DNA from: CAZFLY01 sp964519995
Lineage (GTDB): Bacteria; Planctomycetota; Phycisphaerae; Sedimentisphaerales; Anaerobacaceae
Length of the DNA: 26,913 nucleotides
Assembly (NCBI GenBank): GCA_964519995.1
Contig: CAZFLY010000040.1
Location: forward strand, 1-26,913
Direction of reading: 5' to 3'
This document shows, in pieces, positions 1 through 7,790 of the stretch. Position numbers and translations under genes: made by a program. Each line of letters starts with the position of its first letter. The stretch's first letter is position 1. A model generated the notes under the pieces. That model searched no databases. It saw only the letters and a program-made list of their open reading frames with translations, and was not told the DNA's origin.

Positions 1-282
1 ACTACTGCCACGTTTTCGCAACTTGCGTCAAAGATATGATCGTGAGTTTTTCCGCCATTGATAATCTTGTAAAAGGGGCATCCGGCCAGGCGATTCAGAA
101 CATGAATATCATCTTCGGCCTGAATGAGACTATTGGCCTTGAATAGACAGCCCTTATCTCTGAGGATTAGAAGGATAAACCAGCTTGGTAAAAAAATCCC
201 GAAAAAGAAGGCAGGCTGCTTTTTCCGATGGTGTCCTTGCCAGAAGATACAAAGAACTTATTGCCGTCAGCAATTTGATCAT
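1..282 (-). pseudogene. Unrecognised gene remnant with frameshift, running off the left edge
   Basis: Two overlapping minus-strand frames look coding. The first runs from an ATG at 282 to a TAA at 154-156 (42 residues, beginning MIKLLTAISSLYLLARTPSE). The second continues from about 160 to the window edge and reads DKGCLFKANSLIQAEDDIHV and then on without a stop. They would join as one protein if two bases were restored in the GA-repeat near 156-162, so a small deletion is the simplest explanation. The ATG lies only 12 bases beyond the terminator of the next gene and has no Shine-Dalgarno sequence, so the 5' end may also be lost. I do not recognise the family. That this is coding at all rests on amino-acid composition only. 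Confidence 0.3.
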
Positions 283-293
283 TAAATGAAAAA

Positions 294-317
294 GGGCTGG
301 TCTTGAATGACCAGCCC
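294..317 (-). terminator. Rho-independent terminator of the M4 peptidase gene
   Basis: A perfect 9-bp stem (gggctggtc / gaccagccc) encloses the 6-base loop ttgaat. Read on the minus strand it is followed by a T-run (tttttcat), and it lies about 25 bases past the stop codon of the peptidase gene. Stem, T-run and position together make this a convincing terminator. Confidence 0.8.
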
Positions 318-342
318 TTAACATTGATACGTCAGGCTTTTG

Positions 343-1431
343 TTATTTACGTTCAAGCTCTGCCTTAAGTGATTCTATGAATTCCAGCCATCTTTTCTTG
401 CCTATGACTTTTCGTACCTCTGGGTCGAGCCAGACTTTCGCAATCCATTCGAATATCCTTTCGATATCAACTTCACCGCCTTTGGCCTGCTGGCCTCGTC
501 CGCAGTCAAGGCAATCAGGATCAGGTAGATTTGCCTGGTTCCAGTTGGCGACTAAAATATCCAAATCATTAGTCGAAACGCGATACTTTTTCTTGCCCTG
601 GGTGTCATGGGCAAAATCGGCACAAATCAGAGGTACACCGTTGTGTGTCACACCTTCGATCTCGGCAAAAGGCTTATTCCACGCTGCGATAAGGATATCA
701 AGGTCATATGTTGATACCCAGTACTTCTTCTTGCCCTGCGAAGCACCATCGGCATCGCCGTTGCACTGTCTTGGATTACACCAGCAAGTCGGCTTACCAA
801 CAATGACCCATTCGACATAATCGGGATGGCAAACTGGAAAACACTCTTGCGGTAATATCTCCACCGCCGCGCATGCCTCTTTAACGTTGTTGCGTTCGGT
901 CGGCGTCAGCCCAAGCCTATCGGCTGCCAGTATTAACACGTTACCCAGATCATAGTAATCCGAGCTATCCGTAAGCAGATTCGTCTGACATTTGTAAAAC
1001 AAATCAGCCGTTTTTGAAATCCCCATCCCAGAGATTGTATATCCGTTGAAATCACCGCCATCAGTCAACAGGTAGCACAACTTATTACCCACACCCAAAT
1101 TGTGATGCACACCGTAATGGTCCTGGGAGCCATAGTACCAGCCTGGACCATACAATCGATCAGGCTGAGGAATATCCCCAAAGTCGGTACCGTACCAGCT
1201 GCTAGTCTTACATAATGTCGGATCATCCATTCGACGCCATGGCCACGGGTCGCTTGCCCAGTCCTCAAAGAGATACCACTTAACCGCACTCGAGTCGTTA
1301 CCGGCTCCGTTTGTCTGGTCAATCCACTCGCCCCACATGTCTGACAATGACTCTGTTATAGCACCGGACTCGTTCGAATATATTAACTCGGATTCTCGCT
1401 CCGTCACGCCATGGGTGAACTCGTGGCCCAC
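343..1431 (-). CDS. C-terminal part of a frameshifted M4 (thermolysin-like) metallopeptidase with two dockerin-like repeats
   Basis: This piece holds the catalytic half of a secreted zinc endopeptidase. It opens with the zinc site HEFTH (residues 3-7: two His ligands and the catalytic Glu). The third ligand is Glu27 in NESGAITESLSD, matching thermolysin Glu166, and the transition-state His is His109 in GVHHNLGVGNK. After the catalytic domain come two related repeats (about 223-252 and 270-298) sharing QGKKKY-VST-DLDIL-A-WN, of the dockerin-like EF-hand type found in planctomycete secreted proteins, then a charged tail of about 50 residues. The apparent GTG start is artificial: upstream codons in this frame read DDTV and continue the family pattern. 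The N-terminal half is at 1436-2473 in another frame. It is either a real pseudogene or a sequence error. Confidence 0.85.
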   Translation of the reverse strand: MGHEFTHGVTERESELIYSNESGAITESLSDMWGEWIDQTNGAGNDSSAVKWYLFEDWASDPWPWRRMDDPTLCKTSSWYGTDFGDIPQPDRLYGPGWYYGSQDHYGVHHNLGVGNKLCYLLTDGGDFNGYTISGMGISKTADLFYKCQTNLLTDSSDYYDLGNVLILAADRLGLTPTERNNVKEACAAVEILPQECFPVCHPDYVEWVIVGKPTCWCNPRQCNGDADGASQGKKKYWVSTYDLDILIAAWNKPFAEIEGVTHNGVPLICADFAHDTQGKKKYRVSTNDLDILVANWNQANLPDPDCLDCGRGQQAKGGEVDIERIFEWIAKVWLDPEVRKVIGKKRWLEFIESLKAELERK

Positions 1432-1435
1432 GGTA

Positions 1436-2473
1436 TCATCCGGTTACCTCGTCTTGAGCTATACGCATAAACGACCCATACCACCACGCACCAGAGACTC
1501 CATACCGTACTTCGGCAATTAAATTTGCACCAGCATTGTCGTAGCCATCACGACCATGATGATTGTAATAGAAATCGTATGTGTCGCCTAAATAATCATA
1601 GGTATCATCGACATCCGCTATGCCATATGGGTTCTGACCTTCCCAACGGACCAAAATTGGACTGTAAGTGCGACCTTCATAGTCATATATCATGCGATAC
1701 TTGGCATCATAGATTAACGAATAGTGAAATGTGATGTCGCCAATATGCGCATCAACCAGCACCAAATCTTTAATTATAGGGTCTCCTACATTGCCAACTT
1801 CAATTCGCCACACCAATTGCATAGTTCCGGTGTTTCCAACTACCGAAGAGCAAAAGACCATAAGCGTGGCCAGGCTGGCTTCAAATTCAAGTTGTGGATG
1901 TTGAGTAGTCAGAAATTCGATGGCCTTCTCTTGAGCCGTAGAAGAATCAATACTCGGATTGAGTGAAACCTTCCCCGTATCAAGCTCTGTGGTATCACGC
2001 ATAATATCGCTTATCACGGCTCCTATATTGCCAGTTTCGTCTACCTCCACAATCATCTGGGCACCGAAAACCTCAAGGTCAGCGTATGTCTGCTGGTAGC
2101 GCACGTAGCTTCGAGAGTTGCTTGTTTTAACCCGAATCGTATCGAAGCTTATATCAGCACTTTCATTGACAAAAAGATTACGCCATTGCTCCAAAAATGT
2201 GTAGGCTGCTTCTTCTGGTGTGCGATGCCTTGACGGCTCGACAGCAAAGTGCGTTGAAGGCGGCGCCATAATGAAACGCAAATATCCTTCTTGTGTCGTG
2301 AAAATCCGTGGTGGTTCCGCCGGTACGCCCTCAATTGAGTTTAACAAATCGAGAAGTTCTACTGCCCTTACTTCCGGTATACCTTTGGGTGGCTCTTGAC
2401 CAAAGCCAATACTGGAAAAGCTGATTATAAGAATAATCAGTGACCCGGTGATAATCCTTTTCTTCAATAACAT
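1436..2473 (-). CDS. N-terminal part of the same frameshifted M4 metallopeptidase (signal peptide, FTP/PepSY propeptide)
   Basis: The start is well supported: AAGGAGGAATTAAAATG gives a strong ribosome binding site, and the first 25 residues (basic MLLKKR, hydrophobic core, then SIGFGQ) are a Sec signal peptide. Residues from about 35 to 200 match the fungalysin/thermolysin propeptide layout, including an FTP-like segment and a PepSY-like segment (VRYQQTYADLEVFGAQMIVE), which would keep the enzyme inactive until processed. The remainder (about 230-345) is the N-terminal beta-rich part of the M4 catalytic domain, ending GAWWYGSFMRIAQDEVTG before a premature TGA. Removing one C of the pair at 1440-1441 fuses this to the following HEFTH-containing frame as EVTDDTVGHEFTHG, exactly as expected in the family. 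Confidence 0.85.
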   Translation of the reverse strand: MLLKKRIITGSLIILIISFSSIGFGQEPPKGIPEVRAVELLDLLNSIEGVPAEPPRIFTTQEGYLRFIMAPPSTHFAVEPSRHRTPEEAAYTFLEQWRNLFVNESADISFDTIRVKTSNSRSYVRYQQTYADLEVFGAQMIVEVDETGNIGAVISDIMRDTTELDTGKVSLNPSIDSSTAQEKAIEFLTTQHPQLEFEASLATLMVFCSSVVGNTGTMQLVWRIEVGNVGDPIIKDLVLVDAHIGDITFHYSLIYDAKYRMIYDYEGRTYSPILVRWEGQNPYGIADVDDTYDYLGDTYDFYYNHHGRDGYDNAGANLIAEVRYGVSGAWWYGSFMRIAQDEVTG

Positions 2474-2579
2474 TTTAATTCCTCCTTAAATCAAAATTCC
2501 TCTGATTATTACTACTACTATCTACATTGTTAGAACAGATATTCCAATAAAAGTACAACCAAGCTAAACAATGAAAGCA

Positions 2580-3731
2580 TTACGGACTATCGGGAACCGC
2601 AACAGCGACTGCGTTTAAATCGTACCAACAGCCATCATATACAGCATCGCTAAACGTACCGGTTATGAGAGCAGAATTGTTTTGAAGAACGACCCTCAGG
2701 TTTACATCAGCACCCGGAAAAGTGGGAATATTCTTGTAAAAAACAAAGCTTAGCGATGTATCGTTTACATTAGTGCTAATTAGTTCGGTCATATGAAAGA
2801 GCACATCGAGACTCTCCGTGGATATCTCTTTGGCAGGAGGATAGTCATCGACAAACCGAATCTCCTTACTTAGAATCGCATCCACCTCCTCAAAATGCGC
2901 TTTGCATTCATCAAAATTAACAGTCAAGAGAAACGTTCCCTGAATAGAGTACGTGCTAATGCCACCTCTGCCGCAATACGCGATGATTGAACTTTTGTCC
3001 GCAAGAAACTCGTATGTGGTTGTGACTAGCCCGCGTGGACTATTATTCTCCAGCCAATGCGAGGCAAGAATCGCTAAGTCGAGCAGATCAACCCGGCAGT
3101 CCTGGTTCAGATCACCTACGGGATACGGATGATTCGGGTCACCGCAGAAAGCCCCTGGTATCGCAGAAATTACGTGGCCTTCAATACCAAATGACTTCCC
3201 AAGGGAAGGACCAGTAATTAGTAAATGATTAAACTGCCATTCATCTAAAACAGGTGTTGTTGGTAAAGCGTCTGTTGAAAGGGCACTGCCCATCGGGTCA
3301 TAAAGGTACCAGAAAATGTAATCAACCAAGACACCACTAGGAAGAGGAATATTGCTATAACTTAACAGAAAGTAGCCATCATTTGGTGGATAGTCGTTGG
3401 TGATTTCCACGAGGAAATCAACATTTGCAGGGTCCGTCTCGAAATTAAATCCTCCGACACTGAGAAATATTCCATAAGGGGGAGTATAATGCAGATACCG
3501 CCCTCCACTTATCGAGGGATTCGAATCTGGTGTTGAAGTATCATAAGAATACCATCCGTTTATAATATCGCCTGTTTTGATTTTGCCTTCCAGGACACCA
3601 TGATCGTCATCTACAGAATCCACCACAGCTTCGATCTCTGTAATTACCAGTTTTGCATTGGCTGTCATCGGCCAGAAAAACAAACAACACATTACTACCA
3701 CTATAATTGCCATGATTTCCTTCGCTTTCAT
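2580..3731 (-). CDS. Secreted protein with an internal dockerin-like segment, function unknown
   Basis: The product has 383 residues. The start at 3731 follows AAAGGATAG. Residues 1-26 are a signal peptide ending TANA. Residues 27-190 form a beta-rich domain I cannot place in a named family; it resembles the N-terminal regions common in PEP-CTERM proteins. Residues 196-228 contain GDLNQDCRVDLLDLAILASH followed by W, a classical planctomycete dockerin-like calcium-binding segment. Residues 230-383 form a second, probably beta-rich domain. Having the dockerin-like module in the middle rather than at the C-terminus is somewhat unusual. The gene sits between the M4 protease and a PEP-CTERM gene on the same strand, but the gaps of 106 and 68 bases do not require an operon. 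Confidence 0.75.
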   Translation of the reverse strand: MKAKEIMAIIVVVMCCLFFWPMTANAKLVITEIEAVVDSVDDDHGVLEGKIKTGDIINGWYSYDTSTPDSNPSISGGRYLHYTPPYGIFLSVGGFNFETDPANVDFLVEITNDYPPNDGYFLLSYSNIPLPSGVLVDYIFWYLYDPMGSALSTDALPTTPVLDEWQFNHLLITGPSLGKSFGIEGHVISAIPGAFCGDPNHPYPVGDLNQDCRVDLLDLAILASHWLENNSPRGLVTTTYEFLADKSSIIAYCGRGGISTYSIQGTFLLTVNFDECKAHFEEVDAILSKEIRFVDDYPPAKEISTESLDVLFHMTELISTNVNDTSLSFVFYKNIPTFPGADVNLRVVLQNNSALITGTFSDAVYDGCWYDLNAVAVAVPDSP

Positions 3732-3799
3732 TTTTCTATCCTTTCAAAAATAGATGATTAATATATTATGACTTGTGATGTTCCGTTTTCGTGTCTGAT

Positions 3800-4522
3800 T
3801 TATATATTATACCTCATGGCCCCACGAGATTTTTCATACAGATAATATTTCAATCCCACAGCCAACAAAAATATTGTTGCCGGCTCCGGTATCAGATTTA
3901 TATTCGAATACGCTTCAGGATTGACCAGATCTAGAGAAATATATGTATCATCGGTCAAATAACCTTCAACCTTTCCGAAACCATGGATCCCGTTAGAAGC
4001 TGTTTTTATAAGGTCATGTCCAAAAATGTTAATAGTAGAAGAATCAACAGAAAAGATGTAGTCAGTTATTGAACCTGCGTAAATATTGATTGTGCCTGTG
4101 TCATACCCACCGATGTTACTTACAGTTCCACCAAGAATATTTACTATTCCAAAACCTTTTGCACCGAGTCGTTTTGAAACTGCATCCCCGGAGAAGTTCA
4201 CTACCGCATAATCCCAAGCTTCTGCTCCTGAGAAATCTCCACCCGTTATGTTTATAACGCTCTGGTCGAAAGCTACCACCTGTACGCGTCCACCGAGCAC
4301 ATTCAGAATGCTTGAATCACGGGTGTGTATGTAGTCAGCGTAACCACCGAACATGCTTACAGTAGTGCGGTTAGGCGGCGTGTCATACACATTGACTCCT
4401 ATATATTCGTCTCCTTCTTGAATCACAGCATCGCTGTAAACATCCCAGAATAAATCCGCCTGGACTTTGGGCGTGTAAAGCAGCAACATCAGAACAATTA
4501 CTATAAAGGTTTTAGTTTTCAT
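3800..4522 (-). CDS. PEP-CTERM protein with repetitive beta-strand body
   Basis: I prefer the internal ATG at 4522, because AAAGGAGTGGAATT precedes it and it begins a proper signal peptide (MKTKTFIVIVLMLLLYTPKV, cleaved after QA). That gives about 240 residues. The body carries repeated short units of the type S-T-INI-G or V-NILGG (for example SSILNVLGG, SVINITGG, GIVNILGG, GTINIYAG, STINIFGH), which suggests a right-handed beta-helix or solenoid. The C-terminus has IPEPATIFLLAVGLKYYLYE and then basic residues, a PEP-CTERM sorting tail recognised by an exosortase. The exosortase itself is not in the window. A decayed paralogue lies immediately upstream at 4569-4832. Confidence 0.8.
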   Translation of the reverse strand: MKTKTFIVIVLMLLLYTPKVQADLFWDVYSDAVIQEGDEYIGVNVYDTPPNRTTVSMFGGYADYIHTRDSSILNVLGGRVQVVAFDQSVINITGGDFSGAEAWDYAVVNFSGDAVSKRLGAKGFGIVNILGGTVSNIGGYDTGTINIYAGSITDYIFSVDSSTINIFGHDLIKTASNGIHGFGKVEGYLTDDTYISLDLVNPEAYSNINLIPEPATIFLLAVGLKYYLYEKSRGAMRYNI

Positions 4523-4568
4523 AATTCCACTCCTTTCAAATTCGACGAACATTTCCGCTTCTAAAATA

Positions 4569-4832
4569 TTATATCATAATTGCCGGTTTTCCCTGAGTGA
4601 TTTTCTTCACAAACAATATTCCCAAACCTAAAAACAATAATGTTGCCGGCTCTGGAATTAAAATGACAGTTTGCCTCCTTTCTTCAAATATTCCTCGCTA
4701 TCGCTATATAATGAGCTCTCTCAGAGTGTCCGCCTCGTTGTTGTGTTCTATGATAACATCAAAACAAAACGAATTCGAAGGAAATTTTAGTATCAATAGT
4801 AAAATAAGCTTTTCTACATTCATTTTTTGCAT
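4569..4832 (-). pseudogene. Gutted PEP-CTERM gene: signal-peptide start and sorting tail only
   Basis: An ATG at 4832 opens a signal-like sequence (MQKMNVEKLILLLILKF) of 43 codons that stops at TAG, with a second in-frame TAG two codons later. The same frame then continues as RGIFEERRQTVILIPEPATL followed by LFLGLGILFVKK and a stop at 4569-4571, a complete PEP-CTERM tail. Only the two ends of a secreted protein therefore remain, in frame, with the middle missing and two stops at the junction. The intact neighbour at 3800-4522 has a similar tail, so duplication followed by internal deletion is likely. No other function is apparent. Confidence 0.55.
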
Positions 4833-4879
4833 CGCGACCATAGCGCATGCAACAAATTCTACGTTTGATTTGGTGCCTT

Positions 4880-4989
4880 CGGCTAATAAAGTATATGGTA
4901 GGATCCTCAGCCCAACTGCTCTCCACAGGGCTATCTTCTAAAGCTCGATTCTGGGCTTTGCTGTGGAGTGGGAGCCCTTTTATTAGCCG
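4880..4989. repeat. Nested inverted repeat (about 110 bp)
   Basis: There are three concentric inverted repeats: outer arms cggctaataaa (4880-4890) and tttattagccg (4979-4989), middle arms ctccacag (4921-4928) and ctgtggag (4961-4968), and inner arms aaagc (4940-4944) and gcttt (4955-4959). They lie just past the stop codon of the small minus-strand ORF at 4997-5194. The block could be a terminator-like structure, a structured RNA or a small non-autonomous mobile element. No coding frame explains it. Confidence 0.45.
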
Positions 4990-4996
4990 GGAAGGT

Positions 4997-5194
4997 TTAA
5001 TGGTGAGATTTGGTGTTTATAAGAGCAGCCAAGAGGATGTGTCGCAATCTGTCAACGCTGGTGTTGTTGAGGTAATCGTCTGTAAAATCAAGCCTGAATC
5101 GTCCCCTGAAGTTTTTGATTTGCCGTTTTAGTTCGTCTCTACCCAGAGAGGCTATCGAAGTAGCTGTTTGCTCGAAATATCTTCGCGAAGCCAT
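4997..5194 (-). CDS. Small conserved-looking protein of unknown function
   Basis: The product has 65 residues, rich in charged and aliphatic residues with a plausible helical pattern: it opens RRYFEQTATSIASLGRDELK, has RGRFRLDFTDDYL in the middle, and ends VDRLRHILLAALINTKSHH. There is no signal peptide or membrane segment, so it is probably cytoplasmic. The ATG at 5194 lacks a strong ribosome binding site, and an in-frame TGA lies two codons upstream. I favour it over the overlapping plus-strand ORFs because its composition is protein-like and theirs is not. It is divergent from queA, with 171 bases between them, and is followed at once by a nested inverted repeat. I cannot assign a function. 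Confidence 0.5.
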   Translation of the reverse strand: MASRRYFEQTATSIASLGRDELKRQIKNFRGRFRLDFTDDYLNNTSVDRLRHILLAALINTKSHH

Positions 5195-5232
5195 CGGTCA
5201 AACCTTCGCCATATTGTTTCAAAAGCGGATTG

Positions 5233-5246
5233 CGATATTAATATCG
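5233..5246. promoter_or_regulatory. Perfect 14-bp palindrome in the divergent region before queA
   Basis: CGATATTAATATCG is a perfect palindrome about 40 bases upstream of the small minus-strand ORF and 120 bases upstream of queA. Its size and symmetry fit a repressor operator. It is AT-rich, so chance is possible. Confidence 0.25.
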
Positions 5247-5365
5247 TGTTTTATAAGATGCAGCTTATGCAAGAAATACTGCTTCGCCCGGCAAAGGCAC
5301 AAATTGACTTACTATTAAGCTGAAAATTTTTTATCATTACAACGGCAGTCTGATAACATCTAATT

Positions 5366-6415
5366 ATGAGAACAGAAAAACTAAATTATCATTTACCCAC
5401 GGATTTGATCGCGCAAGAGCCTTTGCCCGTCCGAAGTGAATCTCGCCTTTTAGTGTTGGATAGGCAGACAGGCCGACTCATTGATAGTAAATTCAACCAG
5501 ATAGGTCGCTTCATGCGTCCAAGTGACTGTCTTGTGCTGAACGATACAAAGGTTCTGCCTGCAAGATTCTTTGCTCGACGGGCAACAGGAGGCAAACTTG
5601 AAGGACTGTTTCTGTCGCAGAGCGAGCCTGGTGTATGGGAAGTGATGCTGAAAGGTGCGAGCAGAATCAAACCACATGAGAAGCTCTTCATCAAAGATAA
5701 GACAAAAACTGACTTTTGCTCTGTAGAACTACTTGAAAAGGCCCAAGCTGGCAGGTGTCGGCTGCAATTCAATGTCGAGACAGATGCACAGGTTGTCCTG
5801 GACAAAATAGGTTTTCCGCCCTTGCCGCCATATATCAAGCGAGACGATGATTTAGCGGTTGCTGAGGCCGACAGACTCCGTTACCAGACTGTCTACGCTC
5901 AGAAAAGCGGGGCCGTCGCTGCGCCTACCGCAGGACTTCACTTTACCACTGAGCTTATCGAGCAATTGAAACAACAAGGCATTCTCTTCGCCCATGTAAC
6001 ATTGCACGTGGGGACGGGAACATTTAAGCCGATAAGTGTTGATAGCATCAAAGAGCACAAAATCCACGAGGAGTGGTTCAGTATCGACGAAGACAATGCC
6101 AAGCTCATCAACAGGACAAAAAATAAAGTTGGCCGAATAATCGCTGTGGGCACAACAACAACACGCGTTCTTGAAACTGTTGCTATTGGCTCAAAGGTCA
6201 AGGCCTTTACTGGAGCAACAGAGCTTTTCATAAAGCCGGGCTATAAATTCAAAATTACTGACGCGATGATAACGAATTTTCATCTACCCAAGTCCACGCT
6301 TCTTGCGATGGTGGCGGCATTCGCGGGATTAGACAGAATTCTGGCTGCATACAGACACGCCATCGAACACCACTACCGCTTCTATTCCTACGGTGACGCC
6401 ATGTTGATTCTATGA
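5366..6415 (+). CDS. queA: S-adenosylmethionine:tRNA ribosyltransferase-isomerase QueA
   Basis: QueA transfers and isomerises the ribosyl group of S-adenosylmethionine onto 7-aminomethyl-7-deazaguanine in the tRNA wobble position, giving epoxyqueuosine. At 349 residues the length is normal for the family. Recognisable blocks are the N-terminal YHLPTDLIAQEPLPVRSESR with LLVL, the LNDTKVLPARFF motif near 50-62, the central GAVAAPTAGLHFT segment, HVTLHVGTGTFKPI, and the C-terminal TNFHLPKSTLLAMVAAF and YRFYSYGDAMLIL. It is complete, cytoplasmic, and the only housekeeping gene in the window. No clear ribosome binding site is visible before the ATG. It converges on the GH5 gene, with a 188-base spacer. 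Confidence 0.97.
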   Translation: MRTEKLNYHLPTDLIAQEPLPVRSESRLLVLDRQTGRLIDSKFNQIGRFMRPSDCLVLNDTKVLPARFFARRATGGKLEGLFLSQSEPGVWEVMLKGASRIKPHEKLFIKDKTKTDFCSVELLEKAQAGRCRLQFNVETDAQVVLDKIGFPPLPPYIKRDDDLAVAEADRLRYQTVYAQKSGAVAAPTAGLHFTTELIEQLKQQGILFAHVTLHVGTGTFKPISVDSIKEHKIHEEWFSIDEDNAKLINRTKNKVGRIIAVGTTTTRVLETVAIGSKVKAFTGATELFIKPGYKFKITDAMITNFHLPKSTLLAMVAAFAGLDRILAAYRHAIEHHYRFYSYGDAMLIL

Positions 6416-6603
6416 CACCTGGTGTGCATGGCACGGCTCAAGTGCATACCAAATCGTCGGCAAGGGTTCAAAAGGGGTCCCGGAAGCGTTATCGGCTTTA
6501 CGGCCTGTGTTGAGATAGTCTCCAAGTCCAATCCAGCGTGGGCAGAACACATCATTCCCCACCTGAGTGGTGGAGAGATGACTGCTGGGCCACCTGAAGG
6601 ATC

Positions 6604-7728
6604 CTACTGCCCGAGCAGGACTTTGATAAAGTCGTAGTCGGGCTTGAAGTCATCTTTGCCGACAATGCCAAATTCGCTGACGATGCCGAAGTTGCCTTTG
6701 TAGTCCCAATTGGCCCAGGCAATGTTGTGTTTCTCCAGGTTGAAGCGCATGTCCTCGTACCAATGCATTCGTGCTTTGCGGGGCACGGTTGGTAGCGCAC
6801 CCCACTCTCCGCAGTACAGCGGAAGATCGAGCTTGCGCGCCAGTTCCAGAGGCTTTGTCAGAAGGCTTTCGAGTTTCTGGCGGTCGTAAACTCCGTTGTT
6901 CTCCCTCACAAGCTGGGCAAGATCATCGCTGAGACCTTCGATATCATTGGGATCCACGATCTGGCCCGGATAGTTTACCGGCCCCGTGTATTTGCCGATG
7001 GGGGTCCAAGAGGCTTTGTAGTGCGTGATCAGCATCGGGGTATAGAAATGGAAACTTAGTATGATGTCCTTGTCACCGGCGGGGATGCGAAGCTGATCGA
7101 AGGTGTCCACCGATTGCCATCTGTTCGAGCCGATGATGATCTTCCTGTGAGGCTCGTTTTGTCTGATCACGACCATGGCCTTCTCAACCAGCTTGTTCCA
7201 GTCCTCGGCATCATCGGCCGTAGGCTCGTTCATCAGTTCGTACGCCACAAGCGAAGTTGGGTATTTCTTCAGTCTTGCCGAGAGTTCGCGCCAGAGACGT
7301 AGAAAGTTCTCCTGTGCCTTCGGATCGGTCCACAGGGGCCTTTCTTCGACATTGAAGTGATGGGAACGCAGGATGTGCAGATCGATCACAATCCTCAGTT
7401 GGCTCTGACGAACCCATTCAATTGCGTTGTCGAGTAGCTCGAACGCTTCGGCCTCGGGCCGGCCCTGTTCGTCCCATAGCTGCTCTTCGTCTATGGGCAG
7501 CCTGATGTGGTCGAAACCCAATGAGGCAATGAGTTCTACGTCCTTTTGGATGAAGAACTCGCGTCTTTCCCGGCCTCGCCTAGTGCTCTGCGAGAGCCAG
7601 TGACTGATGTTGACGCCTCGACGAATCACAAACTCAGCATCTTGTGATGTCGAGACAGCTTCCTGTGCATACGATAGGGTGCTGCAAAACGACGAACAAA
7701 CAACGATTGCGAAAATCTTACTTTTCAT
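6604..7728 (-). CDS. Secreted GH5-family endoglycanase
   Basis: The start is set at the ATG at 7728, because GAAAGGAGCCTGGAC precedes it and it begins a signal peptide (MKSKIFAIVVCSSFCSTLSY, cleaved near AQ). A longer reading would begin inside the neighbouring xylulokinase remnant. The mature part is a GH5 TIM barrel: RGVNISHW at the first strand, HIRLPID, VIDLH, the acid/base Glu168 in YELMNEPT, the HFYTP strand, and the nucleophile Glu308 in YCGEWGA. At about 374 residues it is a single catalytic domain with no binding module. GH5 members cut cellulose, xyloglucan, mannan and other beta-glycans. The alpha-xylosidase and galactosidase neighbours suggest xyloglucan or galactomannan, but the sequence alone does not decide the substrate. 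Confidence 0.9.
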   Translation of the reverse strand: MKSKIFAIVVCSSFCSTLSYAQEAVSTSQDAEFVIRRGVNISHWLSQSTRRGRERREFFIQKDVELIASLGFDHIRLPIDEEQLWDEQGRPEAEAFELLDNAIEWVRQSQLRIVIDLHILRSHHFNVEERPLWTDPKAQENFLRLWRELSARLKKYPTSLVAYELMNEPTADDAEDWNKLVEKAMVVIRQNEPHRKIIIGSNRWQSVDTFDQLRIPAGDKDIILSFHFYTPMLITHYKASWTPIGKYTGPVNYPGQIVDPNDIEGLSDDLAQLVRENNGVYDRQKLESLLTKPLELARKLDLPLYCGEWGALPTVPRKARMHWYEDMRFNLEKHNIAWANWDYKGNFGIVSEFGIVGKDDFKPDYDFIKVLLGQ

Positions 7729-7790
7729 GTCCAGGCTCCTTTCCTCATAATCCACATTAATTGAGCAGATATCACAGTGCCCCGCCAAAG

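Noticed and set aside
4597..5131. Plus-strand ORFs of 114 and 94 codons in the PEP-CTERM remnant region
   Set aside because: They run antisense to the PEP-CTERM stump, the nested hairpin and the small minus-strand ORF, and have no ribosome binding site or recognisable domain.
5304..5337. TTGACT ... TATCAT as a queA promoter
   Set aside because: The spacing of 22 bases is too long for a standard promoter and the -10 match is modest.
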